Below, in pieces: positions 52,699-62,011 of a DNA stretch of 64,000 nt. Under the pieces are notes generated by a model, which ran no database searches, was not told the origin of the DNA, and saw only the letters and a list, made by a program, of their open reading frames with translations. Every line of letters starts with the position of its first letter. Within the stretch, counting starts at the first letter, position 1. The DNA comes from Evansella halocellulosilytica. GTDB lineage: Bacteria > Bacillota > Bacilli > Bacillales > Salisediminibacteriaceae. Made by a program: the position numbers and the translations under genes. The DNA is taken from positions 1,230,178 to 1,294,177 of the forward strand of contig NZ_NIST01000001.1 in NCBI RefSeq assembly GCF_002335745.1, written 5' to 3'.

Positions 52699-53862
52699 TC
52701 AATCGTTAAGGGCATAAACGAATCTTTCCAATCCATCCTCGACTACGTCACGTGGACAAGCGATATTCATCCTCATAAAGCCCTCACTTCCTTTTCCGAA
52801 CTTGGAGCCTGGTTCAAGACCTACTTTCCCTTTTTGGATAAGCCGCTGTTGCAATTGATCTTCAGACATTTCGAGCTCACGGCAATCAAGCCATACTAAA
52901 TACGTAGCTTCTGTCTTAACCGTATTGACTTGAGACAGATGTTCAACTAAGTAGTCATTAACGAGCGTAATGTTGTCTTGCAAATATTGGAGCAAGTTCT
53001 CTAGCCATTCTTCACCTTCTTTGTATGCTGCTTCCATGGCTGCGATACCAAACGGATTGAGGGTGAACTGACCTTGGCTTTTATGAATTTCCTTTATTTT
53101 TCTGCGAAAATTAGGGTTTGCACATATGATGGCTGATGCTTGTAGTCCGGCTAAATTAAACGTTTTTGATGGTGCAATTAAGGTAAACGTTCGTTTTGCT
53201 ATATCCTCTGAAAGAGAGGCGAAAGGTATATGCTTGTAAGGTTTATAAATGAGATCAGAATGAATTTCGTCGGATACGACGAGGACATGATATTTTTTAC
53301 ATAACTCTGCAATCTTGATCAGTTCTTCTTTCCGCCAAACTCTGCCGACAGGGTTATGAGGATGACAAAATAGAAAGAGCTTCACCCCTTTTTTCAACGA
53401 TGCTTCAAATGCCTCAAAGTCGATATCGTAATGTGACTCTCCTCGGATGAGTGAACAATTTTCAACCTCGCGGCCATTTGCTTCTGGAATCGATAGAAAT
53501 GGTTGGTAGACCGGGGATTGGACAAGGATTTTATCTCCCGGATCGGTAAATGCCTTTATAATGGTCGCGATGGACTTCACAACTCCTGGGCTGAAAAGCA
53601 GCCAGTTCTTTTCGATCGTCCAGCCGTGACGACGTTTCTGCCAGCTGGTGATCGCTTCAGACGTTGAGTCACCAACATATGTATAGCCGAAAACCTTGTG
53701 ATTAACACGGTCTTGTAGAGCATCGATAACTGCTTGTGGTGGAGAAAAATCCATGTCGGCAACCCACATCGGCAAAATGTCGTCTGCGCCGAATACAGCT
53801 TTCGTCATGTCCCATTTTACTGAAGAACTCCCTAGGCGGTCGATTTTATGATCAAATGTCAT
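52699..53862 (-). CDS. patB: PatB/MalY-type PLP-dependent cystathionine beta-lyase
   Basis: A 387-residue fold-type I PLP enzyme cleaving C-S bonds of cystathionine or cysteine. The N-terminal RLGSSSVKWDM and LPMWVADMDF motifs define the MalY/PatB group. The PLP lysine lies in APSKTFNLAG, and the Asp/Tyr ring contacts in VVSDEIHSDL and NPVGRVW. ATG at 53862 preceded by AAAGGGTG. Probably in sulfur amino acid metabolism. Confidence 0.9.
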   Translation of the reverse strand: MTFDHKIDRLGSSSVKWDMTKAVFGADDILPMWVADMDFSPPQAVIDALQDRVNHKVFGYTYVGDSTSEAITSWQKRRHGWTIEKNWLLFSPGVVKSIATIIKAFTDPGDKILVQSPVYQPFLSIPEANGREVENCSLIRGESHYDIDFEAFEASLKKGVKLFLFCHPHNPVGRVWRKEELIKIAELCKKYHVLVVSDEIHSDLIYKPYKHIPFASLSEDIAKRTFTLIAPSKTFNLAGLQASAIICANPNFRRKIKEIHKSQGQFTLNPFGIAAMEAAYKEGEEWLENLLQYLQDNITLVNDYLVEHLSQVNTVKTEATYLVWLDCRELEMSEDQLQQRLIQKGKVGLEPGSKFGKGSEGFMRMNIACPRDVVEDGLERFVYALND

Positions 53863-54120
53863 GGTTATCACCCTTTCTTAAGATTACAGTACTAATTTGT
53901 TATGGTTCTTTTAACTAAAAATATGACACGTTTTTCAATTGAGAAATTTTCAACGTGCTAATAAAATCCCATCATACTTGAGCATTTGGTGAAATCAGCA
54001 AACGGGTACTTTAAAAATGTATCTATGTTTTCGATCATTTCTACTCTATACTATATAGAAATAAATTAAATGTTTCCAATGTTATAACTGTGTAGTTTTT
54101 AGAAAGTGGGGGGAGTCAAA

Positions 54121-55410
54121 GTGGTTTTAAGTGTGTTTAAGAAAAAAGAGAAAATGAACCGTTCCATAGATTGGCAATCAAAAGGAACGGTTCACGTATC
54201 AGATGATATCATTCAGCAACTCGAAATGATTCAACTAACAGAAGAAGATCTTGGAATCATCAAGTCTCTCAAGCCAATAGTAGAAAAATATATTAATCAG
54301 ATCGTCGATCAATTTTATAAAAATTTATTTCGCAACGAAGAATTAGTCCGTATCATTAATAAACATAGTTCAGTAGATAAGCTAAAAGGTACCTTAACGA
54401 AGCACATTAAGGAAATGTTTAACGGAATTATAGATGATCGTTTCATTGAGCAGCGTGCTGTTATTGCTCATACTCATGTAAGGATCGGTCTAGAAACAAA
54501 ATGGTACATGTGTGCATTCCAAGATTTATTATTAACGATTTCAAGTATACTCGTAAAAGAAATCAGTCATCCGGAGCAACGTTATGAAGCATTAATAGCT
54601 GTAACGAAAATTTTAAACGTTGAACAACAATTAGTTCTCGAAGCATATGAAAAAGAGAACGAACGACTTCGTAATGAAGGCTATGAAGTTCAGCAAGCGT
54701 TGAAGCAAAAAGTGAGTGAAACATCAGAAGAGTTGGCTGCATTATCTGAGCAAACGAGTGCATCGATCGATGAGATAAAAAACAAAGCAGATGATGTCCT
54801 CACTTTCAGCAATGAAAGTACACATTCCTCAAAACAAGTAGCAAATCTATCGAAAGAAGGGAAACAGAAGCTAAATGCCCAGTATGATGAAGTTGAGAAG
54901 ATTAACAAATCAATGGAACAAATGACGAAAGAAATCGATTCTCTAAAAGGGATGTCAGAAAAAATCAGTGATATTGTGACGATTGTTCAGTCGATCGCAG
55001 ACCAAACAAACTTGCTCGCTCTAAATGCAGCGATTGAGGCAGCAAGGGCGGGAGAAGCAGGAAAAGGCTTCGCAGTGGTCGCTGATGAAGTGCGAAAGCT
55101 TTCTGAGCAGACGACTGACTCAGTTAGCAATGTCTCTGACTTAATTTTGCAAACGAAAGAACGAATCGAAAAAGTTTCAAATGATGTTTTTAAGATAGAA
55201 CAGTTCATCGTGGAAAATGCAGAAAGTCTTTCAAATACGAATGAATTTTTTGATAACATTGTTACAGAGACAGAAAAAGCGAATGAACAGAACGCAAACG
55301 TGCAGCAGCAATTAACGGGTGTATCTGAAGTGATTAAAGAATTAAATGATGCTGTTTATCAGCTTGCCATGACAGCAGATAACTTAAATACAGAAACGAA
55401 ATCATTGTAA
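54121..55410 (+). CDS. hemAT: HemAT-type globin-coupled aerotaxis transducer
   Basis: A 429-residue soluble chemoreceptor. An N-terminal globin sensor (about 15-185) carries the proximal heme His in [19 protein letters not shown]. The C-terminal MCP signalling domain (about 210-429) contains the hairpin tip [21 protein letters not shown] and [14 protein letters not shown]. There are no membrane segments. It senses oxygen and signals to CheA. GTG at 54121 follows GGGGGAG. Length matches B. subtilis HemAT (about 430). Monocistronic. Confidence 0.95.
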   Translation: MVLSVFKKKEKMNRSIDWQSKGTVHVSDDIIQQLEMIQLTEEDLGIIKSLKPIVEKYINQIVDQFYKNLFRNEELVRIINKHSSVDKLKGTLTKHIKEMFNGIIDDRFIEQRAVIAHTHVRIGLETKWYMCAFQDLLLTISSILVKEISHPEQRYEALIAVTKILNVEQQLVLEAYEKENERLRNEGYEVQQALKQKVSETSEELAALSEQTSASIDEIKNKADDVLTFSNESTHSSKQVANLSKEGKQKLNAQYDEVEKINKSMEQMTKEIDSLKGMSEKISDIVTIVQSIADQTNLLALNAAIEAARAGEAGKGFAVVADEVRKLSEQTTDSVSNVSDLILQTKERIEKVSNDVFKIEQFIVENAESLSNTNEFFDNIVTETEKANEQNANVQQQLTGVSEVIKELNDAVYQLAMTADNLNTETKSL

Positions 55411-55422
55411 GGTAGATGGGAA

Positions 55423-55447
55423 AGATCTCTGGCGAAGGGATCTTTTC
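55423..55447 (+). terminator. Terminator of hemAT
   Basis: AAAGATC...GATCTTT stem with TCTCTTTT tail, 12 bases after the stop and ahead of the GNAT gene. Confidence 0.7.
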
Positions 55448-55469
55448 TCTTTTAGCGAGGGAGAGAGAA

Positions 55470-55961
55470 ATGAACGAGAAGATGAATATCATCCAATACA
55501 GGAAAGAGTTTGAAGACGACGTCATAAAGCTTATTATAAAAATCCAACGAAATGAATTTAATGTTCCGATTTCGGTTGAAGATCAGCCGGATTTGTTCAA
55601 TGTTAAAGAAATCTATCAAACTGGAAAAGGAAACTTTTGGATTGCTACAATCCATCAAAAAGTAGTTGGGACGATCGGTTTATTGGATATTGGAAACGAA
55701 CAAGTCGCTTTGAAAAAAATGTTTGTACATGCTCAATACCGAGGGAGGGTACATCAAACTGCTTCTAAATTATTGACTACAGCTTTCGAATGGTGTATGT
55801 CTCATTCGGTGAGGGAGATCTATTTAGGAACAACACCTCAATTTTTAGCAGCACATCGTTTTTATGAAAAAAATGGTTTTGTCCAAGTTCAACGTGAACA
55901 CTTACCGAAAAGTTTCCCGGCTTTAGCAGTAGATAAGAAATTTTATAAAAGGGAAATGTAA
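55470..55961 (+). CDS. GNAT-family N-acetyltransferase
   Basis: A 163-residue GNAT enzyme. The acetyl-CoA site is carried by KKMFVHAQYRGR with the variant R-G-R-V-H-Q-T loop near residue 93, followed by the EIYLGTTPQFLAAHRFYEKNGF element near residue 120-145. ATG at 55470 follows GAGGGAGAG. Substrate unknown. It follows the hemAT terminator. Confidence 0.85.
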   Translation: MNEKMNIIQYRKEFEDDVIKLIIKIQRNEFNVPISVEDQPDLFNVKEIYQTGKGNFWIATIHQKVVGTIGLLDIGNEQVALKKMFVHAQYRGRVHQTASKLLTTAFEWCMSHSVREIYLGTTPQFLAAHRFYEKNGFVQVQREHLPKSFPALAVDKKFYKREM

Positions 55962-56045
55962 AGCAAATAAAATGATTCATTCATTACCGATGTGCTATAG
56001 TAAAGGATGAAAAGAATTTAAATATATAAATGGGAGTGGATAACG

Positions 56046-56870
56046 ATGAACTACATAACATTGAATAACGGAGTGAAAATGCCTCAACTAGGTTTTGGTG
56101 TATGGCAAGTTGAAGACGAAGCGGCAACTCCAGCTGTATTAAAGGCAATAGAAAGTGGCTATCGTTCCATTGACACTGCTGCCGTTTACAAAAACGAGAG
56201 TGGTGTTGGTGAAGCACTTCGGCAGACGAATGTTCCTCGTGAAGACCTCTTTATTACGACGAAAGTATGGAACTCGAACCAAGGTTATGAAAATACGTTA
56301 AAAGCATTCGATGAGAGCCTGGAAAAACTAGGCCTTGACTATGTAGATTTGTATCTCATCCACTGGCCGACACCGGAATACGATGAATACGTTGATACGT
56401 ATAAGGCGCTAGAAAAGCTTTACAATGACGGAAGAGTGAAAGCAATCGGTGTGTGTAACTTTGACATTGATCATCTAGAGCGACTTTTAGATGAATGTGA
56501 TGTAAAGCCTGTATTGAACCAAGTTGAATGCCATCCATATTTGGCACAAAATGAATTGAAAGACTTCTGTAAAAAGCATGATATATACTTGGAAGCTTGG
56601 AGCCCGCTTATGCAAGGCGGAGACGTTTTAAATAATGAAGTAATCCAATCACTTGCTGAAAAATATGGCAAAACGCCTGCTCAAGTGATTATTCGCTGGC
56701 ACTTACAAAATGAATCGATCGTCATCCCGAAATCGGTGACACCATCTCGAATCGAAGAAAATTTCAATGTTTTTGATTTTGAATTGTCAGTTGAAGATGT
56801 TGAAAAAATTAACGGCTTAGACCGTGGTGAACGTAAAGGTCCAAAGCCGAGCGAAATGAATGTGAGATAG
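56046..56870 (+). CDS. Aldo/keto reductase (YvgN-like)
   Basis: A 274-residue NADPH-dependent reductase of the AKR5 type. The catalytic tetrad is visible: Asp in SIDTAAVYKNE (with Tyr), Lys in ITTKVW, His in LIHWP. The cofactor loop is IPKSVTPSRIEEN near residue 230. Acts on small aldehydes such as methylglyoxal in related bacilli. Good GGGAGTGG site before the ATG. Monocistronic. Confidence 0.93.
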   Translation: MNYITLNNGVKMPQLGFGVWQVEDEAATPAVLKAIESGYRSIDTAAVYKNESGVGEALRQTNVPREDLFITTKVWNSNQGYENTLKAFDESLEKLGLDYVDLYLIHWPTPEYDEYVDTYKALEKLYNDGRVKAIGVCNFDIDHLERLLDECDVKPVLNQVECHPYLAQNELKDFCKKHDIYLEAWSPLMQGGDVLNNEVIQSLAEKYGKTPAQVIIRWHLQNESIVIPKSVTPSRIEENFNVFDFELSVEDVEKINGLDRGERKGPKPSEMNVR

Positions 56871-56874
56871 TATT

Positions 56875-56918
56875 AAAAAGGTGTGAAGCAGCTATTGAGC
56901 CGTTATCACACCTTTTTT
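56875..56918 (+). terminator. Terminator after the aldo/keto reductase
   Basis: AAAAAGGTGTGA...TCACACCTTTTTT stem, able to work in both directions. Confidence 0.85.
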
Positions 56919-56945
56919 ATCGTTTAATAATCATGGGAAATTGAA

Positions 56946-57572
56946 TTAAAATGTTTTTCCAGTTTCGATTGCTAAGGAAATCGCCTTGTCTTTAATTTCC
57001 TCTGCTTTTTCAGGAGTCGCATTGTGTCCTTCAACGAACAATCCTTCAACAGATGGAACGCCGAAGAAGCTCATCATAATTTCGATATAACGGTGACCCA
57101 TCTCCATACTTGCTGCTGGACCTTCAGAGTATACACCGCCTCGTGCTTGGATGTGTAATGCTTTTTTATCTGTTAATAAACCGACAGGACCTTCTTCTGT
57201 ATATTTAAATGACTTGCCCGCAACTGCTACAGCATCTAAATATGCTTTCATTACTGGTGGGAATGAGAAATTCCATAAAGGTGTAACAAATACATATTTG
57301 TCAGCTTGAATGAATTGCTCATTCAGCTCAGCTAAGCGGCTCACTTTCTTTTCTTCAACTGAAGTTAGCTCTTCTCCAGATTGCAGCTTGCCCCAGCCAG
57401 CAAAGACGTCAGCATCAATTTGAGGGATCTCCTCATTATATAAATCAATGTGAATGATTTCATCTTCAGGGTTTGCGTTTTTATAAGAGTCAAGAAACGC
57501 CTTTCCAGCTGCTAAACTATTTGATTGCTCTTCCGTTAAAGGGTGTGCGGTAATGTATAAAACTTGTGCCAT
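56946..57572 (-). CDS. azoR: FMN-dependent NADH-azoreductase
   Basis: A 208-residue flavodoxin-like quinone/azo reductase. The FMN phosphate loop [15 protein letters not shown] near residue 8 and [19 protein letters not shown] near residue 95 are family hallmarks. ATG at 57572 has AAGGTG upstream; the extension of the frame by 19 codons is unlikely. Reduces quinones and azo compounds and protects against electrophile stress in bacilli. Confidence 0.92.
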   Translation of the reverse strand: MAQVLYITAHPLTEEQSNSLAAGKAFLDSYKNANPEDEIIHIDLYNEEIPQIDADVFAGWGKLQSGEELTSVEEKKVSRLAELNEQFIQADKYVFVTPLWNFSFPPVMKAYLDAVAVAGKSFKYTEEGPVGLLTDKKALHIQARGGVYSEGPAASMEMGHRYIEIMMSFFGVPSVEGLFVEGHNATPEKAEEIKDKAISLAIETGKTF

Positions 57573-57702
57573 GGTATTCACCTTCCTGATGTTAAAATAT
57601 TTAATCTTTATAAGATCACAAGTTAGCATTATACATCACTTACTTTAAGTAAGCAACTGATTAAAACTCACTATTATCTGTTAAAATTAACCTAATAAAA
57701 AA

Positions 57703-57724
57703 ACAGCCCGTTATAAAAGGCTGC
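57703..57724 (-). terminator. Hairpin at the end of the small minus-strand operon
   Basis: CAGCC...GGCTG stem followed on the minus strand by a T run (TTTTTTTATTAGG). It overlaps the last codons of the 48-residue frame. Confidence 0.5.
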
Positions 57725-57857
57725 TGATCGTTTTATCGTTTCCGTAAAGACACCGTCTCATTTTATTAGTAATCGTGAAGCTAGATTTTACAACGGTTGC
57801 AGTACTGATAGATTTTTCATAGCGGCCGTCATAAAAAAGAGGACAAGTTTTATTCAT
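57711..57857 (-). CDS. Possible 48-residue protein after the DUF1992 gene
   Basis: ATG at 57857 with AGGAGGT overlapping the stop of the upstream gene opens a 48-codon frame (MNKTCPLFYDGRYEKS...). The site and spacing are good and suggest translational coupling. The product has no recognisable domain, and its end overlaps a terminator-like stem, which lowers confidence. Confidence 0.35.
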   Translation of the reverse strand: MNKTCPLFYDGRYEKSISTATVVKSSFTITNKMRRCLYGNDKTISSLL

Positions 57858-57873
57858 AATCGATGGTTACCTC

Positions 57874-58254
57874 CTATTCCCAGCGTCCTTGATCACGATC
57901 GATCGTCTCATCACTAACAGGTGGCTTTTGCAATGAATAAGGACAAGATCCGTTGTATTTTTTGACATACTTATTAATGTTTTTCATATATTTTTTCGCT
58001 TCCTTTTCATTGAAAAAACCTTTGTCTCGTTTATAAATATAGTCATGAATTAAGTCTCTCACTTTATGCTGTGCTTTCACCCATTCAGGGAGGAAGTGAG
58101 CATTTTTTAATACGCTGTTAAGTGGGTCGGACGTCAATTGTTCGCGGGTTAACTTCTTTCCTTTCCCAGGTAGATTGTCAAAACCACCTTTTTTTTCATG
58201 CTCTTTGTACATATGGCCAATTAAATCGCGACTTTTATAATCCTCTTCATTCAT
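57874..58254 (-). CDS. DUF1992 (DnaJC28-like conserved domain) protein
   Basis: A 126-residue protein with the DUF1992 pattern FDNLPGKGKKL ... LKNAHFLPEWVKAQHKVRDLI, a domain also found in eukaryotic DNAJC28. It is mostly helical and basic. B. subtilis has a homologous small protein of unknown function. ATG at 58254; a GTG three codons upstream is possible. Function not known. Confidence 0.85.
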   Translation of the reverse strand: MNEEDYKSRDLIGHMYKEHEKKGGFDNLPGKGKKLTREQLTSDPLNSVLKNAHFLPEWVKAQHKVRDLIHDYIYKRDKGFFNEKEAKKYMKNINKYVKKYNGSCPYSLQKPPVSDETIDRDQGRWE

Positions 58255-58456
58255 TAAGATCACATCCCAATAGGAAGTATTAAGTATCTTATTCCATTTT
58301 ATGTCGGAAATCTCCTCCTGTATTCTGTAAATAAAACGTTTTTTATAAAAGAATTACTCTCGTCGTTTGCATTATGAAGAATATCCCTCTTGCTTCCTTA
58401 TTTTTTATGTAATTGTTAAACTAGCAATAGGTTATTTAACATAAAGGAGAAACGAG

Positions 58457-59110
58457 ATGACTACGAAACATGAAAAAGTGTTAATCGTTACATCGGTGGA
58501 TGTAGAGAAAGAAGCGGTACTACGCGGTCTTCATCATGACCCCCGGTTTGACGTTCAAGTAATTGGCGTAGGTCCAATGAATGCAGCTGCGAGTACTGCG
58601 TCATTGTTGTCAAAAGAGCAGTATGATCTTGTAGTGAATGTTGGTATTGGAGGGGGATTTCCTAATGTTGCGCAAATAGGCTCCCTTGTTGTTTCGACTG
58701 AAATCGTTGCAGCTGACTTAGGTGCAGAGACAGACGATGGCTTCAAGCCGATTGAACAATTAGGCTTTGGAAAATCAAGAATTCATTGTGACAAAGAGTT
58801 AGTAGAAAAACTATATGCTGCGATGCTGACGAAAGAACTTAAAGTAAATAAAGGGCCTGTCCTTACGTTATCAACAGTGACAGGAACTAGCGAAACGGCT
58901 CAAGTTTTATCCGAAAGAGTGCGAGGTGCAGCTGTGGAAGCGATGGAAGGCTTCGGTGTTGCAACAGCTGCAGAACAGAACGATGTCCCTGTTATAGAAG
59001 TACGTTCGGTCTCAAATGCCGTTGGTCCGCGAGATCGCGGAGCATGGAAAATAAATGAGGCGCTTCTCGTCATAGAGAAGGCAAGCTCGGTTTTAAAGGA
59101 GGCACTATAA
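58457..59110 (+). CDS. mqnB: Futalosine hydrolase
   Basis: A 217-residue nucleosidase of the MTA/SAH phosphorylase fold. It cleaves futalosine to hypoxanthine and dehypoxanthinyl futalosine in the alternative menaquinone pathway. Motifs: VIGVGPMNAAAST near residue 35, NVGIGGGF near 65, and the purine/ribose site AVEAMEGFGVATAAE near 155. AAAGGAG before the ATG. It abuts mqnD directly (stop at 59110, start at 59111). Confidence 0.9.
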   Translation: MTTKHEKVLIVTSVDVEKEAVLRGLHHDPRFDVQVIGVGPMNAAASTASLLSKEQYDLVVNVGIGGGFPNVAQIGSLVVSTEIVAADLGAETDDGFKPIEQLGFGKSRIHCDKELVEKLYAAMLTKELKVNKGPVLTLSTVTGTSETAQVLSERVRGAAVEAMEGFGVATAAEQNDVPVIEVRSVSNAVGPRDRGAWKINEALLVIEKASSVLKEAL

Positions 59111-59944
59111 ATGAAAATTGCATATTCACCTTGCCCGAATGATACGTTTGTGTTTCATGCATTGGCACATGGTCTTATAGAAGGTGCACCTGAATTAGAG
59201 GTTACTTACGCTGATATAGATAAAACAAATCAGTGGGCAGCAAAAGGAGAAGGGCCGGAAGTCATGAAAATTTCCTTCGCTGCTCTTCCATGGGTGCTTG
59301 ACGATTATACGCTTATCCCGTGTGGAGGAGCTCTTGGCAGAGGTTGCGGACCGCTTGTTTTGACGAAAGACGATGTAAATGATTCATCATTTTTAAGTGG
59401 GAAGAAAGTGGCTGTCCCGAGTGAAAAATCGACGGCTTATCTGTTATTCCGGTTATGGGCGGCACAAAATGTGAGTGGTGGAGTTGGAGAAATTATCGTC
59501 ATGCCATTCCATGAGATTATGCCTGCTGTACGGGATGGGAGTATCGATGCTGGCCTCGTCATCCACGAAGCACGGTTTACATACAAGGAGTATGGCTTGC
59601 ATATGGTCACAGATCTCGGAAATTGGTGGGAAGAAGATACTGGCTTGCCGATTCCACTAGGTGCGATCACAGCGAAACGACACTTAAATACAGCAAAAAT
59701 TTCAAAGTGGATACGTGAGTCAGTTGATTATGCATGGGAACATCCAGACGAGTCTCAACATTATGTGATGGAGCACGCACAAGAAATGAGTGTAGAAGTC
59801 GCAAAGTCACATATCGATTTATACGTGAACGAATTTACTCGTGACCTCGGTGATGATGGCTTTAAAGCAATCGAATCATTACTAGGGAGAGCGGCAGAAG
59901 AAGGACTCGTTCCAGCATTCGATCTGGAAAAACTACGTAAATAA
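59111..59944 (+). CDS. mqnD: 1,4-dihydroxy-6-naphthoate synthase
   Basis: A 277-residue periplasmic-binding-like fold enzyme that turns cyclic dehypoxanthinyl futalosine into 1,4-dihydroxy-6-naphthoate. The start MKIAYSPCPNDTFVFHALAHG and the GRGCGPL, AVPSEKSTAYLL and VIHEARFTY segments are diagnostic of MqnD. AAAGGAGG lies within the end of mqnB. mqnA, mqnC and mqnE must be elsewhere. Confidence 0.93.
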   Translation: MKIAYSPCPNDTFVFHALAHGLIEGAPELEVTYADIDKTNQWAAKGEGPEVMKISFAALPWVLDDYTLIPCGGALGRGCGPLVLTKDDVNDSSFLSGKKVAVPSEKSTAYLLFRLWAAQNVSGGVGEIIVMPFHEIMPAVRDGSIDAGLVIHEARFTYKEYGLHMVTDLGNWWEEDTGLPIPLGAITAKRHLNTAKISKWIRESVDYAWEHPDESQHYVMEHAQEMSVEVAKSHIDLYVNEFTRDLGDDGFKAIESLLGRAAEEGLVPAFDLEKLRK

Positions 59945-59948
59945 TAGA

Positions 59949-59983
59949 AAAATCATCCAGGTGCCTGGCACCTGGATGATTTT
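59949..59983. terminator. Hairpin terminator with GTGCCTGGCAC core
   Basis: Perfect 17-bp arms AAAATCATCCAGGTGCC / GGCACCTGGATGATTTT around one T, between convergent mqnD and the peroxidase gene. A/T tracts on both sides allow bidirectional use. Confidence 0.85.
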
Positions 59984-59991
59984 GGTTACTC

Positions 59992-60471
59992 CTATTTATT
60001 TAGTAGTTTTTTAATGTCTTTTTCGATTTTGTCAGGGCTCGTTTTTGGTGCGTAGCGTTCAACAACTTCTCCGTTTTGGTCAACGAGAAATTTCGTGAAG
60101 TTCCATTTTATTTGTTCGTTCAAGAATCCTTTCTTTTCTGAAGTTAAATAGTCGAAAATTGGGTGGATGTTTGGACCTTTAACATCTACTTTTTCAGTGA
60201 GTGGAAACGTGACTCCATATTCTGTGCTGCAAACTTGCTTTACTTCTTCATTTGAGCCAGGCTCCTGATTCATAAATTGGTTACTCGGAAAGCCAATAAT
60301 AACGAGTCCATCGTCCTTATAATCTTTGTATATTCGCTCGAGTTCGGCAAATTGTGGTGCAAATCCACATTTTGTTGCTGTGTTTACGACGACAATGACT
60401 TTCCCTTTAAAGTCTGCTAATGACTTCTTTTGCCCATCGATCATAGTTGCTGTGTAGTCATGTAAACTCAT
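59992..60471 (-). CDS. bsaA: Glutathione peroxidase-family thiol peroxidase
   Basis: A 159-residue GPx-like peroxidase. The peroxidatic Cys (instead of selenocysteine) is in NTATKCGFAPQF near residue 36, with the Gln in GFPSNQF and Trp-Asn in IKWNFTKFLVD. Bacterial forms use thioredoxin or bacillithiol systems. GGAGTGG precedes the ATG. Monocistronic. Confidence 0.93.
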   Translation of the reverse strand: MSLHDYTATMIDGQKKSLADFKGKVIVVVNTATKCGFAPQFAELERIYKDYKDDGLVIIGFPSNQFMNQEPGSNEEVKQVCSTEYGVTFPLTEKVDVKGPNIHPIFDYLTSEKKGFLNEQIKWNFTKFLVDQNGEVVERYAPKTSPDKIEKDIKKLLNK

Positions 60472-60629
60472 CCGATATCCACTCCTTTATGATCATTTCC
60501 TTTCATTATACAGCTGTTAAACATCTGAATGATAACGATATGCCTAATATTGTGCTTGATTCGAAATCATTTTACGTGATTCCAAATTGGGTTCAAAGTG
60601 AGAGACTTTCTAGAAAAGCCACTGCTTTA

Positions 60630-61358
60630 TTACCTTCTTTTTAATTTTGCTAAAAGCCGCAGGATCTCAAGGTATAGCCAAATTAACGTAACGAGCAGTC
60701 CGAAAGCCGCGTACCACTCTTTATTTTTTGCGGCATGATTTCTCACTCCGCGTTCGATGTAATCAAAATCAATCACTAAGTTCATCGCTGCGACCCCAAC
60801 GATAAACATACTAATGCCAATCCCTAGCGGTCCACTATCATGGATAAACGGTACAGACATACTCGTAAATAGCCTCAACACAATGTTCACTAAATAAACA
60901 ATGAAAATTGCTCCCGTTGCAGCCATTACCATCGTTCTGAACTTCTTCGTGACCCGGATGACCCGTGCCTTATATAAAAGTAATAAAGTAAATAACACTG
61001 CAAATGTTAACGAAACAGCTTGGATGACAATACCAGGAAACTCAGCTTCAAAAAACGCCGAGATACCTCCGACCGCGAGCCCTTTCACGAGCGCATACAA
61101 TGGTGCAGATATAGGTGCAGCTTTCGGTACAAACGCAGTTATGAGTGCTAACACTAAGCCACCTAGTATTCCGACCATAATGAACAGGCTGACATCTTGA
61201 CCGGCGAAAAACTGAGACCAGACATATGTTGCTGCAGCAGCAGCTAAAAAAAGTAGTCCTAACGTTTTATTCACAGTTCCTTGAATCGTCATCGTTGCTG
61301 TACTGGAAGGCGAACTTGAAAAATTTCCGTGGCTTAATACTGGATTGCCGCTTCTCAT
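60630..61358 (-). CDS. Bax inhibitor-1/YccA-like (BaxI_1) membrane protein
   Basis: A 242-residue protein with seven hydrophobic segments after a polar Ser-rich N-terminus (SGNPVLSHGNFSSSPSS). The segments PLYALVKGLAVGGISAFFEA, MNLVIDFDYIERGV and EWYAAFGLLVTLIWLYLEILRLL match the BaxI_1 (DUF) subfamily related to Bax inhibitor-1 proteins. The paired Asp in the sixth helix may act as a calcium/proton gate as in YetJ. GGAG upstream of the ATG. Confidence 0.85.
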   Translation of the reverse strand: MRSGNPVLSHGNFSSSPSSTATMTIQGTVNKTLGLLFLAAAAATYVWSQFFAGQDVSLFIMVGILGGLVLALITAFVPKAAPISAPLYALVKGLAVGGISAFFEAEFPGIVIQAVSLTFAVLFTLLLLYKARVIRVTKKFRTMVMAATGAIFIVYLVNIVLRLFTSMSVPFIHDSGPLGIGISMFIVGVAAMNLVIDFDYIERGVRNHAAKNKEWYAAFGLLVTLIWLYLEILRLLAKLKRR

Positions 61359-61494
61359 GTAACCATCTCCTCAAAATAACTTTATATAGTACATACGTGT
61401 AAAAATGCGAAATGTATTCAATTTATTTTCATGAATAATAACGGGGAAAATGAAGAATATCAATAGGAAATGAAACAATTTATTATATTAGCGG

Positions 61495-61547
61495 TTGACG
61501 TGACACCATATGGTTATATATAATTCAGGAAGTGACACCTTAAGGTT
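61495..61547 (+). promoter_or_regulatory. Promoter with twin operator repeats of the SRPBCC/ArsR operon
   Basis: TTGACG (61495-61500), 18-base spacer, TATAAT (61519-61524). Two direct copies of GTGACACC-NNNN-GGTT-like sites (61500-61515 and 61532-61547), each with a central dyad (ACCATATGGT, ACCTTAAGGT), are 32 bases apart, about three helical turns. One covers the -35/spacer and one the start region. The ArsR-type product is the likely ligand. Confidence 0.65.
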
Positions 61548-61576
61548 TTATTTCAATTTGGAGAAGGAGAGATTAT

Positions 61577-62011
61577 ATGACAACTGAGCAAAACAATAAC
61601 TTACCTAATATTAAAAAGCACCTCGTTTTAAATGCTCCAATTCAAAAAGTTTGGAATGCGGTCGCAACGTCAGAAGGAATCGCACAATGGTTTATGCCAA
61701 ATAACTTTGAGCCTGTTCAAGGACACGAGTTTTATCTGGAATCGCCTTTCGGAAAATCACCGTGTAAAGTAACTGAACTTGATGAACCGAACAAGCTTTC
61801 TTTTACGTGGGACAACTCTGGATGGTTTGTGACATTTGAATTAACTGAAACAGACGGAAAAACTTCATTTACGTTAACCCATGGAGGCTGGGGTAAGGCA
61901 GATGATATTATTTCCGGTACCGGTGAAAAACAGAGTATTGTTCATGATCGTATGAGTAACGGCTGGGAGTCTATTGTATATGAGGCATTGAAGAAAGCTG
62001 TTGAAGCATAA
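61577..62011 (+). CDS. SRPBCC (AHSA1-like) domain protein
   Basis: A 144-residue START-like/AHSA1 fold protein with the typical beginning IKKHLVLNAPIQKVWNAVATSEGIAQWF, and LSFTWDNSGWFVTFELTE plus the final helix GWESIVYEALKKAVEA. Such proteins form a hydrophobic cavity and are often encoded with an ArsR regulator. GGAGAAGGAG before the ATG. Its stop overlaps the start of the regulator (TAATG). Ligand unknown. Confidence 0.88.
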   Translation: MTTEQNNNLPNIKKHLVLNAPIQKVWNAVATSEGIAQWFMPNNFEPVQGHEFYLESPFGKSPCKVTELDEPNKLSFTWDNSGWFVTFELTETDGKTSFTLTHGGWGKADDIISGTGEKQSIVHDRMSNGWESIVYEALKKAVEA

